Source of the DNA: JAICYJ01 sp963797565
GTDB taxonomy: Bacteria > Actinomycetota > Thermoleophilia > Gaiellales > JAICJC01
Assembly: GCA_963797565.1 (NCBI GenBank)
Contig: CAWCPM010000018.1
Location: forward strand, 14,739 to 78,738
Reading direction: 5' to 3'
Length of the DNA: 64,000 nt
A program made the translations under genes and the position numbers. This document shows positions 8,750 to 17,918 of this stretch, in pieces. Each line of letters begins with the position of its first letter. Position 1 is the stretch's first letter. The notes beneath the pieces were generated by a model. It worked only from the letters and a program-made list of their open reading frames with translations, was not told the origin of the DNA and searched no databases.

Positions 8750-9594
8750 ATCACCGCACTCCGCGCGGTCTTGGGCACGTAGGATCGGCCGAGGCTGCGG
8801 GCGATCGCGTCGCCGGTCAGGTTGATCCCGATGGTGAGCAGCGCGATCATCGCGGCCGGCGCCAGCACCGCGTACGCCTGGATCGCGATGTACTGGCGGT
8901 TGTCGCTGATCATCAGCGCCCAGTCGGAGGCGGGCGGTTGCAGCCCCAGCCCCAGGAAGTTGACCGATGCGATGATCAGGATCGAGTAGGTGAAGCGCAG
9001 GCCGGAGTCGACCAGCACCGGCGCCATGATGTTGGGCAGCACCTCGCGCACGATCACGGCGTAGGAGCGCTCACCGCGGGCGATCGCCGCCTCCACGTAG
9101 CCGCGCACGGAGACCTCGAGCGTGGCGGTGCGCACGATGCGGCTGATGCCGGGCGCCTGGATCGCGGCCACGCCGATCACCAGCACCTCGATGCCCGTGC
9201 CGGCACCGCTGATCAGCACCAGCAGGAACAGCAGCGGCGGAAAGGCCAGCATCACGTCGACGCTTCGCATCAGCACCGGATCGATGCGGGAGCGGCTGAA
9301 CCCCGCGATCAGCCCGACGGACATGCCGATCAGATAGCCGAGGCCGGTGGCCAGCGCGGCCAGGGTGATCACGGAGCGGCCGCCGTAGAGCAGGCGGCTG
9401 AACACGTCGCGGCCGAGGAAGTCGGTGCCGAGCAGGTAGTGGCTGGACGGCGGGCTGAGCGGCACGGTCACGGGCACGTTGGGGTTGTACGGCGCGAAGT
9501 AGCGGCCGAAAAACGCCACCGCCACCACGAACACCACGATGGTGACGCCGACCGCGCCCGAGAAGCTGCGCATGAAACGGAGCCTGCCGGTCAT
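8746..9594 (-). CDS. Peptide-type ABC transporter permease (DppC-like)
   Basis: This 282-residue membrane protein has an N-terminal transmembrane helix followed by the extracellular LGTDFLGRDVFSRLLYG segment that marks DppC/OppC permeases. Five more helices and the EAA loop (EAAIARGERSYAVIVREVLP) contact the ATPase. ATG 9594 overlaps the stop of the DppB-like gene in an ATGA. It forms the import channel with that partner. Confidence 0.93.
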   Translation of the reverse strand: MTGRLRFMRSFSGAVGVTIVVFVVAVAFFGRYFAPYNPNVPVTVPLSPPSSHYLLGTDFLGRDVFSRLLYGGRSVITLAALATGLGYLIGMSVGLIAGFSRSRIDPVLMRSVDVMLAFPPLLFLLVLISGAGTGIEVLVIGVAAIQAPGISRIVRTATLEVSVRGYVEAAIARGERSYAVIVREVLPNIMAPVLVDSGLRFTYSILIIASVNFLGLGLQPPASDWALMISDNRQYIAIQAYAVLAPAAMIALLTIGINLTGDAIARSLGRSYVPKTARSAVI

Positions 9595-10604
9595 GCCGGT
9601 TCCCGCAGCTTCGGCACCAGCAGCAGCACGATCAGATCGGCCACCAGGTTCAGCATCACGTAGACGACGGCGATCAGCATCGCCACCGACTGCACCACGC
9701 CCAGGTCGCGGTTTCCGACCGCGGTCACCAGCAGCGACCCCAGCCCGGGATAGGCGAACACGGTCTCGGTGATGATGATGCCGCCGATCAGCCACTGCAG
9801 GTTCTGGGCCAGCACCTGCACGCTGGGGGCGAGCGCGTTTCGCATCGCGTAGCGCCACAGCACCCAGCGCTCGGACAGGCCGTTCAGCCGGGCGGCCATC
9901 ACGTACTCGGCCTGCAGCGTCTCCACCATGCCCGCGCGCACCATCCGGATGCCTGCCGCGAGCGACGCGAAGAGCAGCGTCGCCACCGGCAGGATCAGCT
10001 TGGTGGGGTCGCTGAGCGGGCTCTGCCCGGGCGGGATGATCGCGACCGGCGGCAGCACGTCCAGCCAGACGAAGAACACGCCCACCAGCAGCGAGCCGAT
10101 CACGAACTCCGGCAGCGCGATCGCCGCCAGCGACATGATCGAGATGGCGTGGTCGGCCGGGCGCCCGGCGTAGACGGCCGCGATCGCGCCCAGGCCCAGC
10201 GACAGCGGGATCATGAACAGGGCGGTGATCAGCGCCAGGATCAGCGAGTTCTTGACCGGATCCGAGATCAGCGCCCATACCGGCGCGTGCTTCTGGCCCT
10301 GGGCGAGGCCGATCGAGGAGTCGCCCAGGTCACCGTGCACGAACCCGCCCAGCCAGTTGGTGTACTGGGTCGCCAGCGGCTTGTTGAGGTGCATCTGCTT
10401 CTCCAGCTTCTGCACGGCCGCCGGCGTGGCGCCGCGGCCCAGCACCACGCTGGCGGCGTTGCCGGGCAGGACAGAGGTGCCGATGAAGATCAGCACCGAC
10501 GCCACCAGCAGCGACACCGCTGCGCCCAGCAGGCGGCGGCCCACGAAGGCGAGAACAGGCGAAACCTCGCGCTCGGCCGCTCGAGGTTCCGCAACAGTCG
10601 TCAT
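9591..10604 (-). CDS. Peptide-type ABC transporter permease (DppB-like)
   Basis: This 337-residue permease has an N-terminal helix, the long periplasmic stretch typical of DppB/OppB, and further helices. Its cytoplasmic loop (EYVMAARLNGLSERWVLWRYA) is the EAA-type contact with the ATPase. It lies 7 nt downstream of the binding-protein gene and overlaps the next permease by 4 nt, so the whole importer is one transcript. Confidence 0.93.
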   Translation of the reverse strand: MTTVAEPRAAEREVSPVLAFVGRRLLGAAVSLLVASVLIFIGTSVLPGNAASVVLGRGATPAAVQKLEKQMHLNKPLATQYTNWLGGFVHGDLGDSSIGLAQGQKHAPVWALISDPVKNSLILALITALFMIPLSLGLGAIAAVYAGRPADHAISIMSLAAIALPEFVIGSLLVGVFFVWLDVLPPVAIIPPGQSPLSDPTKLILPVATLLFASLAAGIRMVRAGMVETLQAEYVMAARLNGLSERWVLWRYAMRNALAPSVQVLAQNLQWLIGGIIITETVFAYPGLGSLLVTAVGNRDLGVVQSVAMLIAVVYVMLNLVADLIVLLLVPKLREPA

Positions 10605-10611
10605 AGGGTCG

Positions 10612-12243
10612 CTACGCGGACAGCCAGGCGTTCATGAACAGGTAGTTGCCCAGCACGCCGGCCGGATGCGGTTCCAGGCCCTTGACCTTGGTGGAGAGGC
10701 CGTCCACCCAGTCGGCGTTGGTCCAGTTGATGTAGCCACCCTGGTCGTACTGGATCTTTTGCACCTGGTTCCATGTCTGCTGGGCCGTGGCGTCGTCGGT
10801 CTCGCCGATCGCCTTGAACAGTAGATCGTTCCAGGACGTGTTTTTCCAGTGCGTCTCGTTGTAGGGCGCCTTGGACGACAGCGCCTGCAGGTAGAAGAAC
10901 TTGATCGACGGCGGCGGCCACTGCGTCTCGGCGAACGCCATCTTCAGGTACAGCGCGGACGGGTTGTAGTAGGAGCTGGGCGGCACCTGCTTGAGGTTGA
11001 TGGTGACGCCGGCAGCCTGGGCCTGCTGCGCGAGCAGCGTCGCCGACTCGACGAAGCCCGGGAAGATCGGCGAGGTCTGCAGGGTCACGGTCAGGTTCTC
11101 CTGGCCGGCCGCCTTGAGCAGGCTCTTGGCCTGCTCGATGTCCTGCACGCGCTGGGGCAGGCTGTTGTCGTAGAAGGGCAGCCCCTTGCCGACGATGTCG
11201 TTACCGATCGACCCGAAGCCGTTGATGGCGCTCGCCACCAGGGCCGGGCGGTCGGCGATCAGCTTCATCGCCTGGCGCACGCGCACGTCGGTGAACGGCG
11301 CCTGCGTGGTGTCCATGTAGAACATCATGGCCTGCGGCGACTTGGCCACCAGCACGGTGATGTCGCCGGTGGCCTGGTGGGCCTTGGCGTCGGCCGTTGG
11401 CAGCTGCGCCATCGCGTCGATCTGGCCGGACTGGAGCGCCTCCAGGCGGGCGTTGTTGTCGTCGATCGACTGGATCAGCAGCTCGTCGACGTACGGCTTG
11501 CCGGTCTGCCAGTAGTTGGGATTCTTCTTGAACGTGCTCTGGGTGCCGGCCTTGAACGTGTCGTACATGAACGGGCCGGTGCCGACCGGCTTGGTGAAGT
11601 CCGTCTCGCCGTTCTGCACCATCCACGTGTTCCAGTAGACGAAGTTGGCGCCGAGGTCGGCGTCCGGGTAGAGCAGCGGCACCTTGACGGTGGTGGCGTT
11701 GATCGCCTTCAGGTCCTTCAGGTTGATGCCGGCGACGAACGGTATCGACGCGAAGTTGGCGGAGTGCGCCATCAGCCGCATCGAGTAGATCACGTCCTCG
11801 GCGCCGAAGGTCTTGCCGTTGTGGAACTCGACGCCGGGGCGGAGCTTGATCTCGTACTCGGTGGCGTCGGGGTTCGAGTTGAACTCGAGCGCCAGGCCGG
11901 GGCCGGTGGTGAGGTCGGGATTGACCACGAGCAGCGGGTCGAACAGGTTCTGCGCGCGGGACTCGTCGATCGGCGTGACGCCCTGGTACAGGTTCAACGT
12001 CTCGGCAGTGCCGCCGCCGACGAAGCCGGCACGGAGGGTGCCGCCCTTGACGGGCGTGCCGGCCGAGGTCGACGCGCCTGACGTAGCGGTCGACGAGGTC
12101 GAGCCGCCGCCGCAGGCCGCGGCCAGGAGCGGCGACATGCCGAGCATCGTGCCGGCGGCACCGCGCAGCAGCGTCCCACGGGAGATGCGATGGTCGAAGA
12201 GCTCGATGCCCGTCTCCGGGCGTGGGTTGTGCGAATCGCTCAC
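10612..12243 (-). CDS. Family 5 extracellular solute-binding lipoprotein of the ABC importer
   Basis: The protein has 543 residues. The N terminus carries a Tat-like stretch (ISRGTLLRG) and a lipobox, LAAACGGG, so it is exported and lipid-anchored. A Ser/Thr-rich linker leads into an SBP_bac_5 (DppA/OppA) fold with the conserved region FNSNPDATEYEIKLRPGVEF. It captures peptides or similar small molecules outside the cell and delivers them to the DppB/C-like channel. It is the first gene of the operon that ends with the hydantoinase, which suggests a cyclic amide or ureide rather than a true peptide as ligand. Transcription diverges from the SMP-30 gene across the region carrying an operator. 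Confidence 0.92.
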   Translation of the reverse strand: MSDSHNPRPETGIELFDHRISRGTLLRGAAGTMLGMSPLLAAACGGGSTSSTATSGASTSAGTPVKGGTLRAGFVGGGTAETLNLYQGVTPIDESRAQNLFDPLLVVNPDLTTGPGLALEFNSNPDATEYEIKLRPGVEFHNGKTFGAEDVIYSMRLMAHSANFASIPFVAGINLKDLKAINATTVKVPLLYPDADLGANFVYWNTWMVQNGETDFTKPVGTGPFMYDTFKAGTQSTFKKNPNYWQTGKPYVDELLIQSIDDNNARLEALQSGQIDAMAQLPTADAKAHQATGDITVLVAKSPQAMMFYMDTTQAPFTDVRVRQAMKLIADRPALVASAINGFGSIGNDIVGKGLPFYDNSLPQRVQDIEQAKSLLKAAGQENLTVTLQTSPIFPGFVESATLLAQQAQAAGVTINLKQVPPSSYYNPSALYLKMAFAETQWPPPSIKFFYLQALSSKAPYNETHWKNTSWNDLLFKAIGETDDATAQQTWNQVQKIQYDQGGYINWTNADWVDGLSTKVKGLEPHPAGVLGNYLFMNAWLSA

Positions 12244-12458
12244 GGTCTCCTCCTGAGCAGCTGGTCACCGGGCAGGACGCAAGGCCCACTCTTGCATACG
12301 TACGCAGGCAGTGGAAGTTGCGGATTGGACGACGGCGACCACCCGGGCGGGGACGGCCGAGGGGGGCGGAGCCTGCGTCCGATCATGCGCTCGAACCACC
12401 GCGGCGGGGTGGCCGCAAGTCTTTCGACGAGCCGGTGCCGCGCGGATCGATCAAGCTC

Positions 12459-12474
12459 GGTATGCTATCATACC
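12459..12474. promoter_or_regulatory. GntR/FadR-type operator, copy A
   Basis: GGTATGCTATCATACC is a perfect 6-bp inverted repeat around 4 bp, followed by AATT. It lies in the 269-bp divergent region between the ABC importer operon and the SMP-30 gene, 38 bp before the latter's start. The same motif recurs at 16675 and, in variant form, at 19851. The palindrome fits the TGGTATACCA-like sites used by FCD-type GntR regulators, and such a regulator is encoded at 17199-17918. I see no other feature in 12244-12512. Confidence 0.7.
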
Positions 12475-12512
12475 AATTTCCCGGGTACAACCCCTGAAAA
12501 AGGATCCGCGCC

Positions 12513-13379
12513 GTGCAAGGAACGCTGCTCGCTTCGAATCTCGGGTTCCCGGAAGGGCCCGTCGTGATGCCGGATGGGGCCATCGTGCTGTGTGACGGAA
12601 ACACCGGCGAGTTGTTGGTGTGGAAGGACGGGACGATGAGCACGTTCGCCGACATGGGCGGTTCGCCGTGGGGCGCGCTGCTCGGCTCCGACGGCGCCGT
12701 CTACGTCACCCAGGGCGGCAACGTGCCCGGGAGTCCCGACCAGAGTGCGGTGCCCGGGATCCAGCGCGTGAACAGCGACGGCTCGATCGAGATGCTGGCG
12801 ACCAGCATCGCGGGACGGGCGCTGGCGGGGCCGAACGATCTCGCCTTCGGGCCGGACGGCCGGCTCTGGTTCACGGAGTCGGGGACGGAGCAGGACGACC
12901 GCTTCCCGGAGGATCTGCGGGCCGCGGGAGCGCTGTATGTGCTGGGCAGCGACGGCGGTGAGTTCCTGATGGAGCGGACGGGTGTCTACCCGAACGGGAT
13001 CGCGTTCGACGGACAGGGGCGCATGTACTGGACGGAGTCGGCGGCGCACCGGGTGTGCCGGCTGGACGACGGGCAGGCGACGACGTTCTGCCAGCTCAGC
13101 GACAACCACGTGCCCGACGGGATGGCCTTCGCGGCCGACGGGCGGCTGTTCGTGTGCACGACCATCTCGGGCGGGCTGACGGTGCTGTCGGCCGAGGGCG
13201 AGGTGCTGGAGGAGATCGTGCTGAACGAGCACGCCACCAACTGCATCTTCGACGGCCCGGCGCTGTACGTGACGGCGACCAAGGTGGCCGAGATCCACGC
13301 TGACCAGCGCACCGGCTCGTTCTGGCAGGTCGACACGGATGCCAGTGGCGGGCTGCCGCTGCTGCCCGGCAAGCTCTAG
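12513..13379 (+). CDS. SMP-30/gluconolactonase-like beta-propeller hydrolase
   Basis: This 288-residue cytosolic protein has the six-bladed SMP-30/gluconolaconase/LRE pattern: the metal-binding glutamate in FPEGPVV, ALAGPNDLAFGPDGRLWFTE, YPNGIAFD and the aspartate in HVPDGMAF. Members hydrolyse sugar lactones or other cyclic esters. GTG 12513 follows an AAAAAGGAT ribosome site. It faces away from the ABC importer operon and shares its operator region, so it is probably co-regulated. The substrate is not evident. Confidence 0.87.
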   Translation: MQGTLLASNLGFPEGPVVMPDGAIVLCDGNTGELLVWKDGTMSTFADMGGSPWGALLGSDGAVYVTQGGNVPGSPDQSAVPGIQRVNSDGSIEMLATSIAGRALAGPNDLAFGPDGRLWFTESGTEQDDRFPEDLRAAGALYVLGSDGGEFLMERTGVYPNGIAFDGQGRMYWTESAAHRVCRLDDGQATTFCQLSDNHVPDGMAFAADGRLFVCTTISGGLTVLSAEGEVLEEIVLNEHATNCIFDGPALYVTATKVAEIHADQRTGSFWQVDTDASGGLPLLPGKL

Positions 13380-13381
13380 CA

Positions 13382-13396
13382 GCCGACCGCGTCGGC
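13382..13396. terminator. Short hairpin between convergent genes
   Basis: GCCGAC-CGC-GTCGGC forms a 6-bp stem and exactly fills the 17-nt gap between the stop codons of the SMP-30 and Gfo/Idh genes. It has no T-tract on either side. It could act as a weak bidirectional terminator. Confidence 0.45.
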
Positions 13397-14360
13397 CTAG
13401 AGCCTGACCGTCTCCCCCGTCGCGATCGCCTGCTCCGCGGCCAGCGCCACCCGCAGCGTGCCCAGCGCTTCCTCCGGCGTGCATGCCACCGCCGCGGGAT
13501 CTCCACTCCGAGCCGCAACCAGGAAGCCCGCCACCGCCGATGTGCGCGGGTCGACCGGCTCGTCCTGCTCGATCGCTGCGCCGTGGGCGCGGCCGGACAA
13601 CCGGAACCGCGGGTCGAGCGCCAGATGCAGCGCCACGTCCGGGGCCAGCACGTCCAGCTCGTAGATGGGCGGATCCTGCTGCTCCGTCCACGCGACCGAG
13701 ACCACCCCCAGCCCGCCGCCCTCGTATCGCACCAGCACCGCCACCACGTCGTCCAGCGCGCCACCGCCCGCGCCCAGCCCCCGGCCGGACACCGCCTGCA
13801 CCGACGCGACCGGCCCGGCCAGCGCCTGCTGCAGGTCGATGTCGTGGCTGCCCAGCTCGAACAGAATGCCCCCGCTCGCCGCCGGATCGTCGAACCACGA
13901 GGCCGCACGGCCGGGCTCGGACGGCCCCACGCTGCGACTGATCAGCATGCCCGGCGCGTGCCTCGCCAGCTCGTCACGGACGCGGACCAGCAGCGCGAGC
14001 GACCGCCACTGGTAGCCGACCGCGCACACTCCCCCGCTCTCGCGCCAGGCGGCAGCGATCGCCTCGCCGTCGGCGGCCGGCACGCGCCAGCGGCTTTTCC
14101 AGGTAGACCGCCAGCCCCTGCCGGAGCGCCGCGATCGCAGGCTCCGCGTGGGCAGCGGGCGGCGTGCATACGAACACCGCGTCCAGCGGGTGCTCCAGCA
14201 GCCCCTGCCATGTCCCGTACACGGCGGCACCGGCAGCTAGCGACTCGGCCCGGGCCGGGTCGCTGTCGCAGACCGCGGCCACCTCGACGCCGTCCAGAGC
14301 GGCCAGCACACCCACGTGCCGCCGGGCGATCGCGCCGGCCCCGATCAGGCCAATCCTCAC
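13397..14360 (-). pseudogene. Gfo/Idh/MocA-family oxidoreductase, interrupted by one frame break
   Basis: The N-terminal NAD(P)-binding part starts at GTG 14360 (IGLIGAGAIARRHV) and runs to the conserved EKP motif (YLEKPLA). The frame then changes near 14084 and the rest continues intact: ADGEAIAAAW, the catalytic-type GSHDIDL, and a full C-terminal sheet domain. The total is 964 nt, one more than a multiple of three, so a single extra base explains the break. Dropping the C after GCG at the break restores one 320-residue protein. It oxidises or reduces a sugar- or polyol-like substrate in this family. It overlaps the VOC gene by GTGA and ends the PuuE-like operon. The intact domains favour a sequencing error over decay. 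Confidence 0.8.
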
Positions 14361-14767
14361 GCGCCCCCGCCCTCGCCTCCCGGCTGCACCAGGAACTGGT
14401 ACTGGACACCGCCGCTGGTCGCGGCCGTGGTCCAGATCATCATCGCCGAGCCCGAGGGGAACGGCGGCCACGACACCTCGACGCCGCGCGACTCCAGCAG
14501 GTCGCGCACCTCGTGCAGGTCGTCCACCTCGAAGGCGATGTGCTCGATCCGGGCCGGCTCTCCCGCGCCCAGGCGCTCGGCGGCCGTCACCGGGTCGCGC
14601 ACCTCGATCAGCTCGACGCTGGCGTCGCCGCAGGGGTAGTAGAGCGCGTGGCTGAGACTGTTGTCGCTGACCCGCTCCAGCACCAGGCCCATCGCTTCCA
14701 ACTGGGCGACGTGGGCGGGCAGGTCGGCCACGACCACACCGACGTGGTCGATCCGCCGCAGCTTCAC
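14357..14767 (-). CDS. VOC (glyoxalase/epimerase-like) metalloprotein
   Basis: This 136-residue protein is a single vicinal-oxygen-chelate domain. The N-terminal strand IDHVGVVVADL supplies a metal histidine, and IEHIAFEVDDL starts the second beta-alpha-beta repeat. VELIEV supplies a glutamate. The layout is closest to methylmalonyl-CoA epimerase or glyoxalase relatives. GTG 14767 overlaps the stop of the upstream gene. Substrate is unknown; the operon suggests a step on a small oxidised or chelatable intermediate. Confidence 0.82.
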   Translation of the reverse strand: MKLRRIDHVGVVVADLPAHVAQLEAMGLVLERVSDNSLSHALYYPCGDASVELIEVRDPVTAAERLGAGEPARIEHIAFEVDDLHEVRDLLESRGVEVSWPPFPSGSAMMIWTTAATSGGVQYQFLVQPGGEGGGA

Positions 14768-15735
14768 GCGGCCGGCATCTCGAGCAGCACCTTGCCGAAC
14801 TTGCCGGGGGTGCGGACGTGGTCGAGCGCATCGGCGACGTCGTCGAGCGCGAACACGTCGCCAGCCGCGGCCGTGGCCCGGCCCGACGCCAGCATCGGCA
14901 CCACCCGGTGTGCGAACTCCTGGACGAGCGCCGCCTTCTGCTCGGAGGGACGCGTGCGCAGGGTGCTGCCGATCAGCTGGGCACGGCGGCTCATCAGGTC
15001 GCGCAGGACGATCGAAGACTCCTCGCCGGGCTTCGAGCCGACCAGCATCAGCCGGCCGCCGCGAGCCAGCGACGTCATGTTCTCGGACATGTGCGGCCCG
15101 CCCACCAGCTCCAGGATCACGTCGGCGCCGCCCAGCTCGCGCACCCGTGCGAATGCCTCGTCGGCGGGCAGCGCGTCGGCGCCCAGCGCCGCGACGCGCG
15201 GCCGCAGTTCGGGCGTGCGCACGTTCGCGACCACCCGCGCGCCCAGCGCGCCCGCGATCTGCACGGCGGCGGTGCCGACGCAGCCGCTGGCGCCGTTCAC
15301 GAGCAGCAGGTCACCCGCCCCCAGGCCGGCCTGCATCACGATCGCGTCGAAGGCGGTCAGGAACGACTGCGGCGCGGCTGCCGCCGAGGCGGCGTCCAGC
15401 GCATCGGGCACCGCAGCCAGCTCGCGCTCGTTGGCGACCACGCGCGTCGCCAGCCCGCCGCCGCCCACCAGGCCGAAGGCGCGGTCGCCGACCGCGAACG
15501 CCGTCACCGAAGCTCCCGTCGCCACCACCGGCCCGGCCACCTCCAGGCCGGGAACGTCCTGCGGCCAGCCGGGCGGCACCGGGTGCTTGCCCTCCCGCTG
15601 CAGCACGTCGGCCGGGTTGATGCCGGCGAAGGGCGGCGCGATCACGACCTCGAAGCGGTCGGGCTCGGGGTCGGGGCGATCCTCCACCGCGACCACCTCG
15701 CGGCCACCGACGCCGCGGTACACGACGCACCTCAC
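14764..15735 (-). CDS. Medium-chain dehydrogenase, quinone oxidoreductase-like
   Basis: The 323 residues have the MDR layout without structural zinc cysteines. A GroES-like N-terminal part (FAGINPADVLQREG, PGLEVAGPVVATG) precedes a Rossmann domain (NGASGCVGTAAVQIAGALGA) and a C-terminal return to the GroES-like fold. This is the NADPH:quinone/enoyl reductase group. GTG 15735 overlaps the stop of the deacetylase gene by GTGA. It is the second gene in the operon with an operator at its head. Confidence 0.88.
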   Translation of the reverse strand: MRCVVYRGVGGREVVAVEDRPDPEPDRFEVVIAPPFAGINPADVLQREGKHPVPPGWPQDVPGLEVAGPVVATGASVTAFAVGDRAFGLVGGGGLATRVVANERELAAVPDALDAASAAAAPQSFLTAFDAIVMQAGLGAGDLLLVNGASGCVGTAAVQIAGALGARVVANVRTPELRPRVAALGADALPADEAFARVRELGGADVILELVGGPHMSENMTSLARGGRLMLVGSKPGEESSIVLRDLMSRRAQLIGSTLRTRPSEQKAALVQEFAHRVVPMLASGRATAAAGDVFALDDVADALDHVRTPGKFGKVLLEMPAA

Positions 15736-16664
15736 GGCGTCGCGCCCGGCGGGTAGGTGTCGAGCCACCAGCGGGCGATGTCCTTGCGGCGCATGAAGGA
15801 GACGCCGGGCTGGGCCAGCGCGTGCTCCAGGAACAGCCGCAGCGCCGCGGCGCGGGCGGCCTGGCCGCTCCAGCGGGCGTGCACCGCAATGGTCATCATG
15901 GTGCGGCGCTGCTCGCCCTCCCGCAACAGCTCGTCCAGCCCCATCACCATCGTGTCCAGGAAGTCGCGGGGGCTGTCGAAGCCTGGGCTCATCACGAACC
16001 GGGAGTCGTTGTAGGTCTTCGAGTAGGGCACCACGAGCATCTGCCGGTCGTCCACCGTCTCGTAGTAGGGCAGGTCGTCGGCCGACCCCTCCGAGTGGTA
16101 GAGGAAGCCGCCGATCTCGCGCAGCAGGCTGCGGGTGTTCTCGCTCGGCCAGCTGCGCGAGTTCCAGCCGTCCGGCTTGCTGCCCAGCACCCGCTGGTAG
16201 GTCTCGATGGCGCGCTCGATCTGCTCCTTCTCCTCGTCGCGCGACATCCGCCAGGCCTCGATCCAGCGCCAGCCGTGGCCGAGCAGGTCGTGGTCGTGCT
16301 CGCGCATCCACTCCGGAACGCCCGGGTTCAGCTCCAGCGCCACGGCGGCGGCGGACACCGTCACCGGCACCCCCGCCTCGTCGAAGATGCGGGCCAGCCG
16401 CCACACGCCGGCGCGGCTGCCGTACTCGTAGTGCGACTCGGTGCCGGGGTCGCGCTGGGGCGGCTGCACACCCGGGTCGGCGTACTCACCCCAGCCGTCG
16501 TTGCGGTCGTCGCCCCACATCACGGAGTACTCCGAGCCCTCCTCGTAGACCAGCACCGGGTTGATGACCACCTGGGCGCCGTCCGGCCAGGCGAACGACG
16601 GCGGGGTGCGGCCGTAGCCGACGAGGTCGCGTGCGCGGACTGGTTCGGGGATCGCGTCGGTCAT
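15732..16664 (-). CDS. Polysaccharide-deacetylase-fold hydrolase, PuuE allantoinase-like
   Basis: The protein has 310 residues and no signal peptide. It shows the NodB-type signatures of the cytosolic PuuE group: VYEEGSEYSVMWGDD near the N terminus, LLGHGWRWIEAW, and SWPSENT. PuuE of Pseudomonas opens the allantoin ring without the metal centre of classical allantoinase. This protein probably acts on allantoin or a similar cyclic amide. It starts at ATG 16664, only 10 nt from operator copy B, so a bound repressor would directly block its expression. It heads the operon that ends with the Gfo/Idh gene. Confidence 0.78.
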   Translation of the reverse strand: MTDAIPEPVRARDLVGYGRTPPSFAWPDGAQVVINPVLVYEEGSEYSVMWGDDRNDGWGEYADPGVQPPQRDPGTESHYEYGSRAGVWRLARIFDEAGVPVTVSAAAVALELNPGVPEWMREHDHDLLGHGWRWIEAWRMSRDEEKEQIERAIETYQRVLGSKPDGWNSRSWPSENTRSLLREIGGFLYHSEGSADDLPYYETVDDRQMLVVPYSKTYNDSRFVMSPGFDSPRDFLDTMVMGLDELLREGEQRRTMMTIAVHARWSGQAARAAALRLFLEHALAQPGVSFMRRKDIARWWLDTYPPGATP

Positions 16665-16674
16665 CGGGCGAATT

Positions 16675-16690
16675 GGTATGCCATCATACT
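16675..16690. promoter_or_regulatory. GntR/FadR-type operator, copy B
   Basis: GGTATGCCATCATACT, preceded by AATT, matches copy A with one changed base in the right arm. It lies between the PuuE-like start codon and the end of the OsmC gene. The position, just upstream of the translation start, fits repression by the nearby FCD-type GntR protein. Confidence 0.68.
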
Positions 16691-16702
16691 GGCATGCTCG
16701 AA

Positions 16703-17134
16703 CTACTGCCCGGTGACGTCAGCGGTGACGCGCAGCGCCACCCTGCCCGCGATCGCCTGGCAGACCGGGCAGTGCGCCTCGGCGTCGGCGATCAGCGCCC
16801 GCACCTCGTGCTCGGGGGCGGGCGACTCGACCCGGGTGTGCAGGTCGGCCTCGGACAGGTGATGGCTGGACCCGTCGCCCCAGGCGAGACGCGTGGAGAC
16901 GGTGGTCTCGATCTCGCCCAGCGGGATCTCGCGGGCGCGTGCCATGCCGGTCAGGGTGGACGTGAAGCAGTTGGCCAGCGCCGCCGAGAACAGCTCCTCG
17001 GGGTTGGACTTGCCACCCGGCCCGCCCAGCTCCGCCTGCGTGGCGGTGGCCACCGACAGCGAGCCGGAGTCGCCCTCGATCTGCCCGAGGTATCCGTTCC
17101 AGCGAAGCGTTGCCGAGGCGTCCAGCGAGCCCAT
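16703..17134 (-). CDS. OsmC/Ohr-family thiol peroxidase-like protein
   Basis: This 143-residue protein has the OsmC-family signature NPEELFSAALANCF with the first redox cysteine, and HCPVC with the second. Such proteins reduce organic hydroperoxides in the cytosol using paired cysteines. It is transcribed towards the PuuE-like operon and divergently from the GntR regulator. The PuuE-like promoter with operator B lies immediately after its stop codon. Confidence 0.92.
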   Translation of the reverse strand: MGSLDASATLRWNGYLGQIEGDSGSLSVATATQAELGGPGGKSNPEELFSAALANCFTSTLTGMARAREIPLGEIETTVSTRLAWGDGSSHHLSEADLHTRVESPAPEHEVRALIADAEAHCPVCQAIAGRVALRVTADVTGQ

Positions 17135-17198
17135 GCCAACGAGTCTAGACGACGGCCGTGCCCGTTCCCCGCCGTGCTACGTTAGATCGATCAAAACC

Positions 17199-17918
17199 GT
17201 GGACGACAGCGACAATACGGCCTTCACCGCGATCCACCGCGAGCCGCGACTGTCCGACAAGGTAACCGAGGCGATCATCGAGACGATCGTCTCCAACAAG
17301 CTCAAGCCCGGCGACATGCTGCCCCCCGAGCGGGAGCTGGGCAAGCAGTTCGGCGTCTCCCGCACCGTCATCCGCGAGGCCGTTCGCGCGCTGGCCGCCA
17401 AGGGCATGCTGGAGGTGCGGAGCGGCAGCGGCGTGCGCATCATCGCCGTGGACGAAAAGACGGTGCGCGAGTCGATGCGCCACTTCGTGCAGGGCAGCGA
17501 CCTCGACTACGGCAAGGTGGACGAGGTGCGGCTGGTGCTGGAGGTGGCCGCCGCCGGCCTGGCTGCGCAGCGCGCCAGCGCCGAGGACATCGCCGCCATC
17601 GACGAGACGATCGTCGCGCTCGAGAACGAGTGCTCCGACCTCGAAAAGAGCGTCGAGCACGACCTCGCCTTCCACCGCGCGATCGCCAGGGCCACCCACA
17701 ACGAGCTGTTTCTGGTGCTGCACGACAGCATGGGTGAGATGCTGATCGAGGTGCGCCGGCGCAACCTCTCCAAGGGGCGCGACGAGCGGCGGCTGGTGGT
17801 GTCCATGCACCAGCGCATCCGCGACGGCATCGCCGCCCACGACCCGGAGGCGGCGCAGCAGGCGATGCGCGACCACCTCGGGCACGTGCAGGCGACCTGG
17901 AGCGACCAGGCCGGCTAG
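17199..17918 (+). CDS. GntR-family regulator with FCD ligand domain (FadR subfamily)
   Basis: The 239 residues comprise an N-terminal winged helix (SDKVTEAIIETIVSNKLKPG, PPERELGKQFGVSRTVIREA) and a helical FCD effector domain. Likely metal/ligand residues lie in DLAFHRAIARATHN and MHQRIRDGI. The GTG at 17199 begins just before the helix-turn-helix; upstream candidates would overlap the divergent OsmC start. FCD regulators bind GGTAT-type palindromes and release them on sensing a small acid or its derivative. The three GGTATG sites in this locus are the obvious targets. No site is seen in front of its own start, so autoregulation is not supported. Confidence 0.9.
   Translation: MDDSDNTAFTAIHREPRLSDKVTEAIIETIVSNKLKPGDMLPPERELGKQFGVSRTVIREAVRALAAKGMLEVRSGSGVRIIAVDEKTVRESMRHFVQGSDLDYGKVDEVRLVLEVAAAGLAAQRASAEDIAAIDETIVALENECSDLEKSVEHDLAFHRAIARATHNELFLVLHDSMGEMLIEVRRRNLSKGRDERRLVVSMHQRIRDGIAAHDPEAAQQAMRDHLGHVQATWSDQAG

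Noticed and set aside
10849..12081. Plus-strand frame of 410 codons over the binding-protein gene
   Set aside because: Composition is Val/Arg/Gly/Leu-rich without motifs, whereas the minus strand shows a clear lipoprotein and family fold.
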